Shown: one piece after another, positions 11,068-24,000 of the stretch
Layout of the letters: every line of letters begins with the position of its first letter
How positions within the stretch are numbered: the first letter of the stretch is position 1
Assembly: GCA_008931825.1 (NCBI GenBank)
Contig: QXVZ01013980.1
Location: 88,865-152,864, forward strand
DNA length: 64,000 nucleotides
Origin: Phallusia fumigata
Taxonomy: Eukaryota > Chordata > Ascidiacea > Phlebobranchia > Ascidiidae
Reading direction: 5' to 3'
Translations under genes and position numbers: made by a program
The notes under the pieces: model-generated
The model's database searches: none
The model's input: the letters and a program-made list of their open reading frames with translations, nothing else
Told to the model about the DNA's origin: nothing

Positions 11068-14000
11068 TTATGGGGCAAGTTTGAACTTGATGCGCGACAG
11101 ACGCAGCGTAAATCGATTCAACGTCTGCCGTAAATTCGAGATCTCCGGACGTTCGCGCCACTTGTCATCCAATGTTAGCTCACAGAAAACACGATTGTGT
11201 GGTCATAATAACCCCTTATCCAAACAAAGGATGGGCCGAGCGTACCTCCATAGAAACGTGAGGATTGTTGTCGACTAAGGCTTGGTGACAAGGCACGTCG
11301 GTTCGCGCTCTAATATTCTAATGTTTGACAAGGTGAGAAGTGTGCAGCAAGGTTCAAGGTCCTTTTGTTCTTGCATCAGACAAAGCCATGTGTGACGTAC
11401 AATAGCTAGGTTGTGACGCACAATAGGGAATTATTTGCGAAGTGGTTTTGGGAGCTCTTAGAGGTTAGGCACTTTAATGAAGAGCTATTTACGATTGAAA
11501 GAAATTTATAGAAACCACCAAATTTTTAACATGGCTAGCAAACCTGCCTAAGCCTCAAAGCCCAACCAACTTTGTCAACACGCTTGATCAAAACTAATTG
11601 CTTAAACTACCATACTGTCTATATTTCAAGATTTTAAACTGCTTTTCTAAATTTGTTGATTGTTTTTTGAACAAAACTATATTTTACAAGACGTTCAGAA
11701 GCGGATGATTGTGGCGTAACAATGAAAGAAGAAGCGTAAGTCATTTTTAGCTTAAATATACGTTAATTTCCCCTTCACCTGGATAAGTGCGGTAGCTAGT
11801 GTAGCGAAGTGTGACGAAACAATGGCATATTGTCAATCCATTGTTGTTCTATTGTCATGTGAGGACTGTGCTGGGATGTTACAATGTGTGGGGTTGTAAC
11901 CGCCTCTATCAATTGTTGTTACACGTGTTTTGTTGTGTAAAAAATAGGGCTTTGTAACGTAACAGGTTTGAGGTTGACAATACCATCGAATATTTTGTTT
12001 TATTTTAGTTGATTGAAAACTATGTGCTGCCACCAGGGGCTCTACTTTTTGTCCACATTGTTTTAATGTTGGAAGTGTATTTGCAACCACGAGAACCCAA
12101 ACTTACATTTCTTGTTAACCCGTGTTTCACTGTTACCTGTTAGCAGTGAAATCGTTATCCTTTCCATTTTTTCCGCTACCTCTTTTGTTTTGGTGTCTTT
12201 GACGTCATAAGGAAGTAATTGTGACCTTTTCCGGTCCTGTAAAACGATCTGCAGCTTAAAACTAAATTTTTATTTCACAAAAAGATGTGTTTGAATGTAT
12301 TTGGACAAGATTTTAACGTAATTCCGTAATTGCGACTTTTACGATTACTTGTTTTGAGTTTACCTCTTACGTTGAAATGAGGAGTTTGTGCGTCACAAAC
12401 GTTTCATTGTTTCCGATCACAAAAAGCGATTATTTACCGATGGAAGGGATCCGACGCAATAAAAGACTCGAGTAGTCAGAGAAGTTGATCAAAAACGCTT
12501 TAAATGTCACGCGATCTAAAAAGTTCGAAAAAGCGCTGAATAAATTGTTAGTTGGATTTTAGACCTATATACACGATTGATTGCACAAAGTTTATGCGCA
12601 AAAAGTTGTGCGAGTGATTGAATCAAGCGAAACAGTCAATTAAACTAAAAACCGTTTTACTGATTATTATCTATCTTCGGTTACTAAAAAGTCGTTCAAA
12701 ATTGGCAAATGTTCACAGCGCAGAAACGTCAATAAATCGTTAGCACTTACCGGAAACGCAGGTCGTGCAGAGGCCAACTATCAATCACGTTAAAGTTGTC
12801 GTCATCATCGATTAAAACATTATGTCTAGAATAGCAAGGTTAAGTTAAACATTTGAAACCAGCGGATACTGAACACACGGAAACGTCAATAAATCGCTTT
12901 TACCTGCCATAATCGGGGGTCGTTTTAAGGTCATTAAACATTGAGTTGTGTTGGCTGGAACATGGGTTAATGATCTGTTTATTGCTTTCGTAAGGCCACT
13001 GGTTCGGGAAATCCACCAGTTTCAACTCCTGGCTTTCGTTGGAATTCACTGCACAGTTATGAGAAATTTAGCGGTAACTTAACACAACCAAGAAACAGTG
13101 TGTCTTTCCCCGAAACACGGTTAATTTGTTGACACTGTTTGGCGCACACAATGATCAAGTTTGTACGAAGCTATATCTGGTCATACGCCTGACCTTTGTT
13201 TATATTTGGGAAAACATTTGATCAAAAAAACTGCAATAACAAAAAAGTAATGATTTAAATTCTTAAGTAATTTTAATCTAAACTTTCTGAGGTTTAGCAT
13301 TGGTCTGTATTGCATTTCAAAAACGTTTGGGATAAAAATTTACGTGTGAATTATCTACATTGGACATTTGTCCGAAAAACAAACATCTCTAAACGATGTT
13401 TGACTTATCTCACAGTTTTGCAACTTAGAGTAGCTATGCCCGACAGAAAACTTCAAAAAACACAAAACAACTTGAAACAACCAAGTGCAAAACACAAACG
13501 TTAGATTAAATGTCGAAAAATAATAAAAAATAGCATCTTAAATTACTCACATGCCTTTGTAATCCGAATTTTCACCACAATAAACTCAAACAGCATGAAT
13601 AATACATGGATTCTTCAGCTCAACAAACCTCTCAATGCCGTCACAATCCCTCTTACACAGTCATCAATTTCAATTTCTTACTTTCATTTGTTTAACGTTG
13701 AAGGGCTTTTGGAGATTCCCGTAAGAATGGGAAAGCTCTTTTTTGTTTGTTCTCGTCCTTCACCTTCGTCTCATTGGATCACACCAACCTTCAGTCAGTT
13801 GGGGGTTGATGGCTTCGAGTAAGGTCGGTTAATGTTAGGTGAGACGCTCTCGGGTGCAGGTTCGTGAGTGAGTACAGGGGGTAATTAACAGCTATTAGCA
13901 GTTTGCGATATTTATTTCATGCTCAAATCGCGTAAAAAGCTGTTTTTCTCTAACGCATGTTCTTTATGTGTCGTGTGATCTAAAAATTACTGAAATTTTT

Positions 14001-14887
14001 ACCCACTTTAAACTGCGTAAAAGATTCCGCTTTCGCGGAGTTTGAGCACCATTGACGCCGGCCGGGGTGCGATAGACGTAGAAGTTACACCAGCAGCCCC
14101 GATTAGATTATGTGTTCGGTAGATTGTCCAAAGGCCGTATAGTTTACCCAGTCTATTTAATTACCAAATATTTATGCCTTTTCACTTTAATAAAAAAAAT
14201 CTGGGCTTTATAAACTTATTTTTCTAGGGGTAAAACCCTGTATACGCCCATTTTACATAACGCGCAAAATAAACTTATTTTTCTGGGGGTAAAACCCTGT
14301 AGACGCCCATTTTACATAACGCGCAAAACATCTCTTCTTTCTGGCAGAATCCCATTTAAATTGTTACCTCAGAACAAAAGTACGAGTGTTTATAATTGGG
14401 AAAATAAGTTAACCCGAAGTCTTTTGTACCAAAGATCAAAATAGCCAAATTCACCTGTTAATATCTTTAAAATACTTCTGACTAGACACAAGATAATGAC
14501 ACTGCTCTTAAAAAAGCCTGTAGGGCCGCCACAGCCAGCATTTCTGAGACTTGCTAAATCTGTAGGTAAAATAAATTAAAGCAAACAAACGTTGTACAAA
14601 TTGTGACACCACAATACAACCAGTTTCGTAACGCAGGTGTTCCGTACTCGAACCGCACAAATTAATAACAATTGTATAACACTTAGACATCGCAATTGTG
14701 ACAGCTTACATCGCCTGTTTAAAGATAAACGGGGTGATTTATTGTTCAACAATTGGTAATTATTTGGTAATTTTTCAATCACTTCAGAATCGCTTGCTTT
14801 TGTGACGTCACAATGGCGGTGCTGTCTGATATTTCTTTCTTTTAAATTTGCCACCATACTTTCGTCTACTTCACTCTTTTTTCTCAT
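11068..14887 (-). CDS. Unrecognised minus-strand gene built of short exons
   Basis: I do not recognise the product. Exon 1 (14710-14887) starts MRKKSEVDESMVANLKERN, is hydrophilic and ends in phase 1. Exon 2 (12904-13048) reads LVDFPNQWPYESNKQ. Exon 3 (12751-12825) reads HNVLIDDDDNFNVIDSWPLH. Exon 4 (12438-12535) reads AFSNFLDRVTFKAFLINFSD. A probable exon 5 (12180-12261) carries FYRTGKGHNYFLMTSK. The last exon (11068-11178) reads LTLDDKWRERPEISNLRQ and ends in a stop. Exons 1 to 5 join without phase conflict through clear donors and acceptors, which is hard to get by chance. One linking exon between 11200 and 12150 is still unclear; 11418-11484 fits in phase but has a poor donor. No signal peptide or membrane segment is seen. 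The start codon lies 176 bp from the divergent kinesin start. Confidence 0.7.
14211..14328. repeat. 59-bp tandem duplication, two copies
   Basis: Copy 1 is 14211-14269 and copy 2 is 14270-14328; they differ at only two positions, so the duplication is young. It lies in intron 1 of the minus-strand gene. Each unit holds a small inverted repeat, AGGGGTAAAACCCT or its one-base variant. Confidence 0.9.
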
Positions 14888-15063
14888 TTAACTTGTGCAC
14901 TTATCTAGTGGAATAGCCAAGGTGCAAACATTTTCAGTGTGGTTTCGTTGACTCTTGAATCGTGTCTTTGTTGCAAGTGAAGGTTTCAGAAAATCTTGCT
15001 CTAGGTGCCGACTAGTTTAGACAATAATAGTTGTTGGTTGGCCGGAAAACTTCGCTGCTCAAA
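14888..15063. promoter_or_regulatory. Compact divergent promoter region
   Basis: These 176 bases separate the ATG of the minus-strand gene (14885-14887) from the ATG of the kinesin gene (15064-15066). If both starts are right, both 5' UTRs and core promoters fit here or the transcripts overlap. No clear TATA box is seen. A TGACGTCA site at 14803-14810 lies just inside the minus-strand first exon. Confidence 0.45.
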
Positions 15064-18000
15064 ATGTCGGGAGGCGAATCGTAAGTGGAACATGTTTGTA
15101 TTTTTCATGTGCTGCAAGTTTACTCACAAGTTTTGACTGGACTACATTAAGATGTTTCAAATTAGGCTTCAGTCCGGACTGTAAATAGGAAAATGCTTGG
15201 GCCTTCTGAAACAGGCCGCCCCCAAAAACATTAGTTGAGTTTTTTTTTAATCAAGGGTGAAAAATGTTTTTAGTGCTGTCGTCTTAAATTACCGCGTCTG
15301 GTCTGGTGTTGTTTCTAAAAACGGCATTTATCTCATTGGTTTGTGTTGTCCCGTTACGCACATCGAATAAAAAGGTTCCCAAAGATTTTTGCCCGGGTCC
15401 CACCAAAGCTTGACACGGCCCGATCGGGCACACGCAGCACCGGTATGGCGACATGCGTGTTAGTGACTTCAGAGACTAACATGTGCTGTGCGGGGGTCAT
15501 TTGGAGGTTAAAAACGGGGGAGCTAGAACTACATCTGCTGGGTGACTGTAAAGTACTGTGCGGTTCAATTTATTTGTCAGTACTAGGCCTACAAACTTTA
15601 TGTATTCCATCATCAAGTCGACGTTTTATCGACGGTAGAAAATTTGAACTACGCGTTTTCGGAAATCAGGTTAATGACCTCTAGACCTTAGGCACACTTA
15701 GCACGGACCTGCTTTTAATTCTCTTAATAAATACATAACCCTACCAGCTACCATTGACTACTTTTTCGTAACAAAATAGAAAAAAAAGCGTTGGTGGCCG
15801 CACAGAACTTTAATCCTTCACCTTTCGCCTTGTTTTGGGAGTAGTTGTCGAACCATTAAAACTTTATTGTCAAGCGTTCCATTGTGTCCGTGGTCACCTT
15901 TCATAAAACACTTGTTTATTTTGCAATTTATTCTGGTTGAAAGGGTTTATAGCCCGCATCGAAGCCGGAAATCAAAACCTCATTTAAAAACATTCCCTGC
16001 TACTACTTTATGACGTCATTAGGCTGCTCATGCATGAATACTGTTGCTATGGCGTCCCACACGCGCTGTGTGACGTAACAATAAAGATTTTACCATTGTG
16101 GCAGCGCTGAAACAAAACACTGTTATGTGTTGACTGTGTCGTGGTAATATCATCCGTGTGTTGTCTGTGAATTCACAATGAGTTGAAAATCACAGAGGCC
16201 AAATTAGATTCAGGATTAATTATTTAGCCTTGTCGCAAACTTTCTGCATGAATTCTAATTCGTAAGTTAGCCTACTTCATTGTTTTGAACTTTAGTGAAT
16301 AAATCAGTTTAACGTTAGGTAAACTTGATTTAATGCTGCTTTGTGTGCAAAACACGTACCACAAACAGGTTTGACAACACTTCGTGTTTGCAAAGTTATG
16401 ACTTTTAGGCTGTCAAACTTTATAGCAGTCATAAATAAACATTACAGAAACAATAAAATCATGTTTTATACGTCATTGGGCAGTTTTTGGATTTGTTTTT
16501 AATAACTAACTTAGCATCCATATATTGTGCAGTGTTGACTACAATAACACTATATAGGTCACATCAGTGCATGTATTGCAACAAACCATGCCCCTTATAA
16601 CAGTTTTTTATTCATGTTAAATTTATAGACACTTTCACTGAATTGTTTCAAAAACTACAAGCTAATAACAGCTGTTTAAAATGGTGAACCAAATAGAGAG
16701 ATTTTTACTTGGAAGAAAGCTAAACACACTTACATCTAAGCTAAATGGACCAGAGAGTTTATGACAAAATTAGTCTGATATCATATCTACACAAACTGAT
16801 AAAACCTAATTCTTTTATATTTTGTTTCAGGGTAAAAGTAGCTGTAAGAGTACGGCCTTTCAACCAAAGGTAGTAAACTTTTTTTGGTTTTAAAACCTAA
16901 CTTTAAGGTTTAAATTTTTCTTTGTGTTAATGTTTTACCTTCATAACACCGTCCCAGCTAGGGGAGAAGTTTTACTTTCACAGGTGTAAACTGAACATGC
17001 AGAAGTTAAACAAATGTTATTGTCAACTTCCGGTGTTAAGCATGTTGTGTCTCCAGTTGCTTAATGATCCATCCTAAAATATGCCCAACAATAGCAAAAC
17101 AAGACAAAAGGGTTAATAACCATTGCTTAATTTCTTTATTATATTTAAATCTGGGTTACAATTGCTGGTTTATAATTAAATCTGTAAAATCACAGAGAAA
17201 ACGACAGAGGAGCAAAATGCATCATAGGAATGAATGGAACGACCACAACAATTGCAAACCCAGAAACACCAAGTAAGTGTCTGAGTGTTCACAGCTTACT
17301 TGGGACAAACTAAACATTAAGCAACCTGCATAACAGTGATTTTTTATGACCCCAAATTAAAATGTTATTATGACATGTGATTTACCAGCCTTGGCTTAAT
17401 GACTAACAACTTGTTAATTTTTTTCAGAGGAGGAACCAAAACAGGTGAGTAACAATATTTTTGACCACTTTCTTGAAAACCTTATATTAGGGCATGTGTA
17501 TATGGTTTAAAAATGATTCAGTGTTAATTAAATAATAATTATTGTTGTTTTTTATTGCAGTTTTCTTTTGACTTCTCATACTGGTAAGCAAACCTTTAAA
17601 TTTGACCAACTCAATTTAGGCCACTGAACTATCAGGTCAATTTAAAAATCAGATTTCGATCAATTAAATTTAGAAAACTTTTTGCTTCAAGTCCGAAAGG
17701 TAATAAACAACACCTAACATTACAGGTCACATGACAACTTTGATGACATTGACGGAGTCCTTACAGCGAATTCTAAAAAGTATGCAACACAACGTGATGT
17801 ATTTGACAATCTTGGACAGGGAGTACTAGACAATGCCTTTGAAGGTTGGTTAACGTACAATTTAAGAAACTGTTAAGTGTCGCCTTTATCAGAGATCACA
17901 GTGAACTTAAGAGGATCAAAAGTCAGTGTTTTATTCTCATCATACCCTGCAATGTATTAAGAAGTGTTTGTAAATTAAGTGCTGATGAGAAGTCCTAGAC

Positions 18001-21000
18001 TTACAGACATGAATGCTTTATCTAGAGGCCATAGATATGGTTCAAGTTCGCTTACAAAACCAAATGAATAAAAGCTCCCCAACCCAGATATGTAAGTTTT
18101 TAATAGCACAAGACAATTAATACCGTTCATGAATATCACAATACTAACTGATGTATTTACCTAACTATATGACTTTAAGTAAATATGACAACAATCAGAT
18201 CATCGCATATTGCATGCACTTGGGCTAGCAAACTCAAAAATTTGCTTGTTCATGAACCTTTGCTGACTTTGCTTTCATGTGGTTCAAAGCGCTTTGTCTT
18301 ATTGTGGCCCAGTTTCAAAGTGGTCTTAGCTTTTACAGACAAAGGTTGCTCAATGTTTATTTAGTCCACCAACTTGTTGTCTTAGGGATCCTCACTTTCG
18401 TCAGAATCAAATAAAACTTTCCTTGCCATGATGACACAGCAGTGCTTAGTCTATGGACAAACCCAAATCTAACATTTTAGTCATTACATAAGTCAAAAGT
18501 AAATAAAATTACTGATACCCTTCTTTAGGATATATTTTGCCCTTCAAACAAGTTTTTTTAATGCTTTCTCTGGCATTGTTCACCCCAAATAGTTGTTGTG
18601 AATTTAAAATGTTTTGTAAGCCAAAGAAACCATTTTTGCACCTAAAAATTTATTTTTCTGAAACCCTCCAAACAAATCTTTTTACAATACACACATGTCC
18701 TAACATTTGTACCCTGAATGTCAACGGAAATGAAACACAAGACTAGGGATGTGGTTTTTCAGGTGTGAGTATTTTAGTAAATATGATATGTATTGATCGG
18801 CAGGCTACAACTGTTCTCTGTTTGCCTATGGTCAGACTGGATCAGGAAAGTCATTTTCTATGGTGGGATATGGCAAAAACAAGTATGTTGAGGTTGTTTG
18901 GTTTCAACGCCTTTCAGTTTTTAAGAATTTATTACAGTATGTTGGTTTTCTATGCCCACCTTTTTGGCAATTCACAGTCATACAAAAGCTTGTTACCTTA
19001 AAGCTGGGTTGCCCTTTAAAATACTTTTTTGGGTTGGAAAGGTGGAACCTTTTATAACCAAAAGCAGTTTGTCTTTACAAAACTGACCAGAACAAACCCG
19101 AATTCCCCCCCTGAAGTTATAAGCATCATTTTTGCTTTGTTATTGCAGGGGAATTGTCCCAATAACATGTGATGAATTGTTCAAAACAATTGGGAGAAGC
19201 AACGATGGAACAGTAAGTAATGTTATCAATACTATGGCCAAACACAAATAGTTTAATTGTAATATTTGACCTAGAGGAGAAATATAGTGCAGTAATAAAT
19301 GTTGTTCAAAAAAAACAGTCAATTGGTTTAGTATATCATATTGGTTATTCCAGCGTGTAAAGTGCTTCACTGAACATTGCGCCAAGTTTCATGTTTGACA
19401 AAACTCCCAACTCTAGCAGCAGGTGTAGCAAATGAGTAATTGTTTGATTCATCGTTGTCAAAGCACCTTTTGTGACACAATGAGATGTTGGCCTCTCCCT
19501 AAGCAAACTTGATTCCACTTTCTGTTTGTTTTTGTGTCATGTTGGTGATGGATCAGCCACTTTTTGAAAGTTATTGAAATAAATTGGCATTATACGTGAG
19601 CGGGTGTTCGAAAACCAACGCCACCTGCTAGTAGGAATCCGAATTGTTTGTGTTTATTTTGAGTATGATTTCCATTTCCTAGGAAACAATAAATTCAATG
19701 GGAGTTTACCACAAACTAAGTCTTTCACCGTAGCTCTGTTTGTTAAATTCTGTTGCATTTTGTTACAAATAAAAACATTTATTTTCTGAAAATTTTGCTA
19801 AAAAGAAATAAATGTTTTTGTTCTTCCATAAAGCCTAAAAGTTTATGCTTTAAACACAAGCCACCTGCCCTAATTATCTTTTTCGCCCAAGAAATTTAAA
19901 CAAGGGAATGACAAGTTATAGATTAAAAACCCTCCAAATTATTGGTTATTTTTTTATTTGATGTCGCATGTTTCTATTATGTTAGGACCTAAATTAATGC
20001 ACAAACCCTAAAAATAAATGTAAACGGGCGCGGTGGTGTATGTGGTCAACCTCATTTCAACTGCAACCAGACATCTTCTTTGTGTGAATTGGGCTGAGCA
20101 AATTGACATTAGTCCATTCAATATTGAAAATAATGGTTGAATTACCCCCTGGATAGTTGAAGGTGCCATTATGTCTGTTGTCTGCCGATGTCAGAAAGTG
20201 AATGGAGTCAGTGGATAAAATTTAACTGACCTTTTACCACATCGATTTTCTTTCTGCAGCCAACATAGCAATATTGTTGGCTAACACAAAGTATTTGATC
20301 TTTTTATGAATGTCACATTTGATTGACATTCAACAGCCACACACAGTATCTTGTTTAACTGCTCGGTCTATAAAACCAAACATTTCCGAGTCAAGACATT
20401 TAAAACTTTTGTTTGACCAAATGTCACAGTAGCTATGACGATTTCACTGGAATATTTGTTAACTGCCCGAGAATAAAATGTTACAAAGTGTTATTGTGTC
20501 AAACTAAGTTGCAATCTCAACTTACTAACATAATAACAGGTTAAATTTATCGATTGTTATTATTCTTTGCACAGAAATATGAAGTGACATTTTCGATGTT
20601 GGAAATCTACAATGAACAAGTTAGAGATCTTCTCACAAAAGACAACCCTAAGGGAGGATTGCAAGTTCGACAGAATCCAAAACTGGGACTTTTCTATGTG
20701 GAAAAGTTGAAGAAAGTTGCTGTGGGAAGTTACAATGAGATTGAGAGACGAATGGAAGAAGGTGGGGAAGTTAAAAAAACTGTTGTCCTCTTAATCTGCC
20801 ATTCATTTAGTTGTATCTGTGTCTTTTTATGTAATGAATGAACGTTACACATATTTAACCATATGTTTATGGTAATTTGTGAAGACACTAAAAATATGCT
20901 GCACACAAAAATCATTACATGAGATAATTTCTTGATTATGGGCCTGACTTGGTTAGCAAAAGTTGGTTTTTATTTGCAATGTTGACATAAAAAGGTAAAA

Positions 21001-24000
21001 ATTGTGATCATAACCCCGACTATTATTTAACTCATGTAACCCAGGTACTGCAAACAGAACCGTTGCATCAACACAGATGAACGCAACAAGCTCTCGGGCC
21101 CACACAGTTGTGACTATAACATTCGATCAGATTCAAAAAAATGAGGCTGGACAGGAGACTAAAAAGAGTTCAAGTATCAATCTTGTTGATTTGGCAGGTA
21201 GAAAAATTAGAGGAACTTGCCTAATAGTTAAGTCTCCCCGGATATATTTTGGTGTTATTTTCTTTGTGGTGATACAATTTCCTAGTTTTGGGTACAGAAG
21301 TTTTACCACCAGCCCAAACTCTTTTTACATACCACACCTGTAGTTGTATTTTAATGGCTTGCTTGATTTAGCAACTTATTACAGGCATTTGAACACAACC
21401 GGTAAAATACAAGATATGAATAACGACAGCTTTATGTTTAAGGTTCTGAGAGAGCTGATAGCACAGGGGCTACTGGTGATCGATTGAAAGAAGGAGCAAA
21501 CATCAACAAATCTTTGTCTGCATTAGGAAACGTCATATCGGTCAGTTATTATCACATAATTTCTAATCTGTAAATATTTTTTTAAACTCAAGTCAGGATT
21601 TCTGTATCATTCTTACCCACCCCTCTAGTTCACATTGATTGTGACCATTATTCACTGACCTGATGAATTTTTGTGCAGGCTCTTGCAGATATGTCCCTTG
21701 GCAAGAAGAAGGTGGTGGTACCTTATCGTGACTCGGTCCTCACAAAACTTCTCATGAATGCGTTGGGAGGAAATTCCAAAACAATTATGATTGCTGCACT
21801 TTCACCTGCCGATATTAACTATGATGAAACACTGTCAACTCTTAGGTAAGCAGCCAAGTTTGACAAAGACAAAGATCTAAAATCATACAAAGTTCATAAA
21901 ACTGATATTATTACTTTACTGTTCTTTTGCCAAACTCAATAGCATTTAAGATGTATCCTAAATCGACCATTCTAAAACTGAATACTCCTGGATTCAAAAA
22001 ACAATAATGTTTTAAAATAGTTTTGAAGAACAGTTTGTTAAAATTCAGTTTTTGATCGATGCAAGATTGGTTTAATTTTTTTAATAAAGCTTCAAGCTAT
22101 ATTTTCCTCAAGATATGCTGATCGTGCCAAGAAGATTAAGAACAAAGCTGTGGTGAACGAGAATCCTCTGGATAAACTGATCCGAGAACTTCGTGAGGAA
22201 AACGAGAAGTTGAAAAGTCGGTTGACTGGGGATATGACTGTGATGCCACAGAGCGGAATGAGTCCAGAGGGTAAGATTTGGTCAAATTAAATTATGCGGT
22301 ATCAGAGTTTTTTTGAAAATCGGTTTAATGAGTACATTTTTTTATTTTTCTTAAAATTAAATTGTAAAAAATTTTAAACAATAAATTGTTTCTGGTTTTT
22401 GTTGTAAAACAAACATGCAAGATTAGCATTTAAATACTTTAGTATGAAACACAGACCCACTGTCCATTTATGGTTTTGTCATTTCAATTTCCAACTTACA
22501 GACATTGAGGCAATGCGTCGCAAAATGGCTGAAGAGATTCGTCTTCAACTGATGGCAAATCAGGAAATGATGAATGATATGGATTGGGATGCAAAACTTG
22601 AACAGGTAATGTACAAAGGTAGTTGTTTCAAATAATTTGTGTAATGTGTAGTCCAACCAAGCATTAATAATTGTTGGAAAGCAAAGAAAATGTATTTTTT
22701 GGATTTTTGTCCCACTTTTATTCATTAAAAAAGGCAATTACTGACTAACATGTTTTTTTTGTGTTTTAGTCACGACAAGAGGATGTGATCTTGGAACAGA
22801 AGCATGACAGTGCACAAATGAAGGCAGCTCACTTTGTAAATTTAAACGAGGATCCAATGTTGTCGGGAGTTATCAAACACAAAATTGAGAAGGGAAAGCA
22901 AATTAGGATTGGAAGAAAGGATGCCGACCCAACCCCCGACATAGTGCTCACTGGTTTAAGGTCAGTTTAAGTTAAAATTTGGAAAATCAATGCAATTTTT
23001 GCGAATCTTGTAAACAAATGAAAGAAGTTTTCAATCGCTCATAAAAAATTATTTAATCCACTAGCATCCAGAAAGACCACGCTAGCATCCACTACGAAGA
23101 TGAGGATGTCGTCATTAAACCAGGAGCTGCAGGATCTAAGATCAAAGTGAACGGAGCACCTTTGACTGGAGAGAGGAAGTTGGAGCACAATGACCGAGTT
23201 CTATTCGGTAAACTTCCTTTGCTGTGTCATAAAGCCACTTTGCACTTTATATCGCCAAATAGTGTTGCCCAAGGAGGTGACTATTGAGTTTTAGTGACAT
23301 CATGAAATAAAATAATTTTGAACACTTGTGTTGGCACATTTCGCATTGATGACGTAACAGGAACGAATCTTATGCTGAATAACAACGCAATCTGTTTTAA
23401 TCGATTAATTTTTCAAATATGACTTCTTAATAATATGTTTGTGACGTGACAGGTTCGAACCATCTTTACGTGTTTGTGAACCCGCTTAAACCGAATCTCC
23501 CCGAGGGTTCACCTCAGGTGGTGGATTGGGATTTCGCACAGAAGGAGTTGGCTGAGAACAGCGGCTTTTCCACCCTGCAAGCTGGAATGAGCAAAGGTGA
23601 GGGGATTCGGTTTTGAATCCCACAAAGCACCTCTAAATCTTTTTTAATTTTTGTGTAGAAAATGGTAAAATTGACAAATGAGCGGAAGTTATAAAAACTA
23701 TTTGTGTACCAAGACATTTTCTACTTTGGCCGGACCTCCACCATATTTACACACGGGGCTTTAAAAACATTGCAGACAATTTGCAACCGCTACAGTTAAA
23801 ACCTGATAATACTGAGCACTTCTAAACTCGTTCAATTTTACAATGATGTTTGCTGCTTTGCAGATCAACAACGCACCCAGGAGCAAGTGTTGGAACTTCT
23901 ACCGATGATCAGCGAGACAAACGCCGTATCTGAAGAACTCAACAAATACAGATCGTTTGAACTCGTTCTCATATCCGGGGGTTACCAGGAGGATAAAGAC

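Noticed and set aside
17064-17276. 70-codon + strand frame across a kinesin exon.
   Set aside because: It reads the wrong frame of exon 17196-17272; the motor-domain frame is different.
23452-23470. GGTTCGAACC, also box B-like.
   Set aside because: It is the start of a kinesin FHA exon; the match is coincidental.
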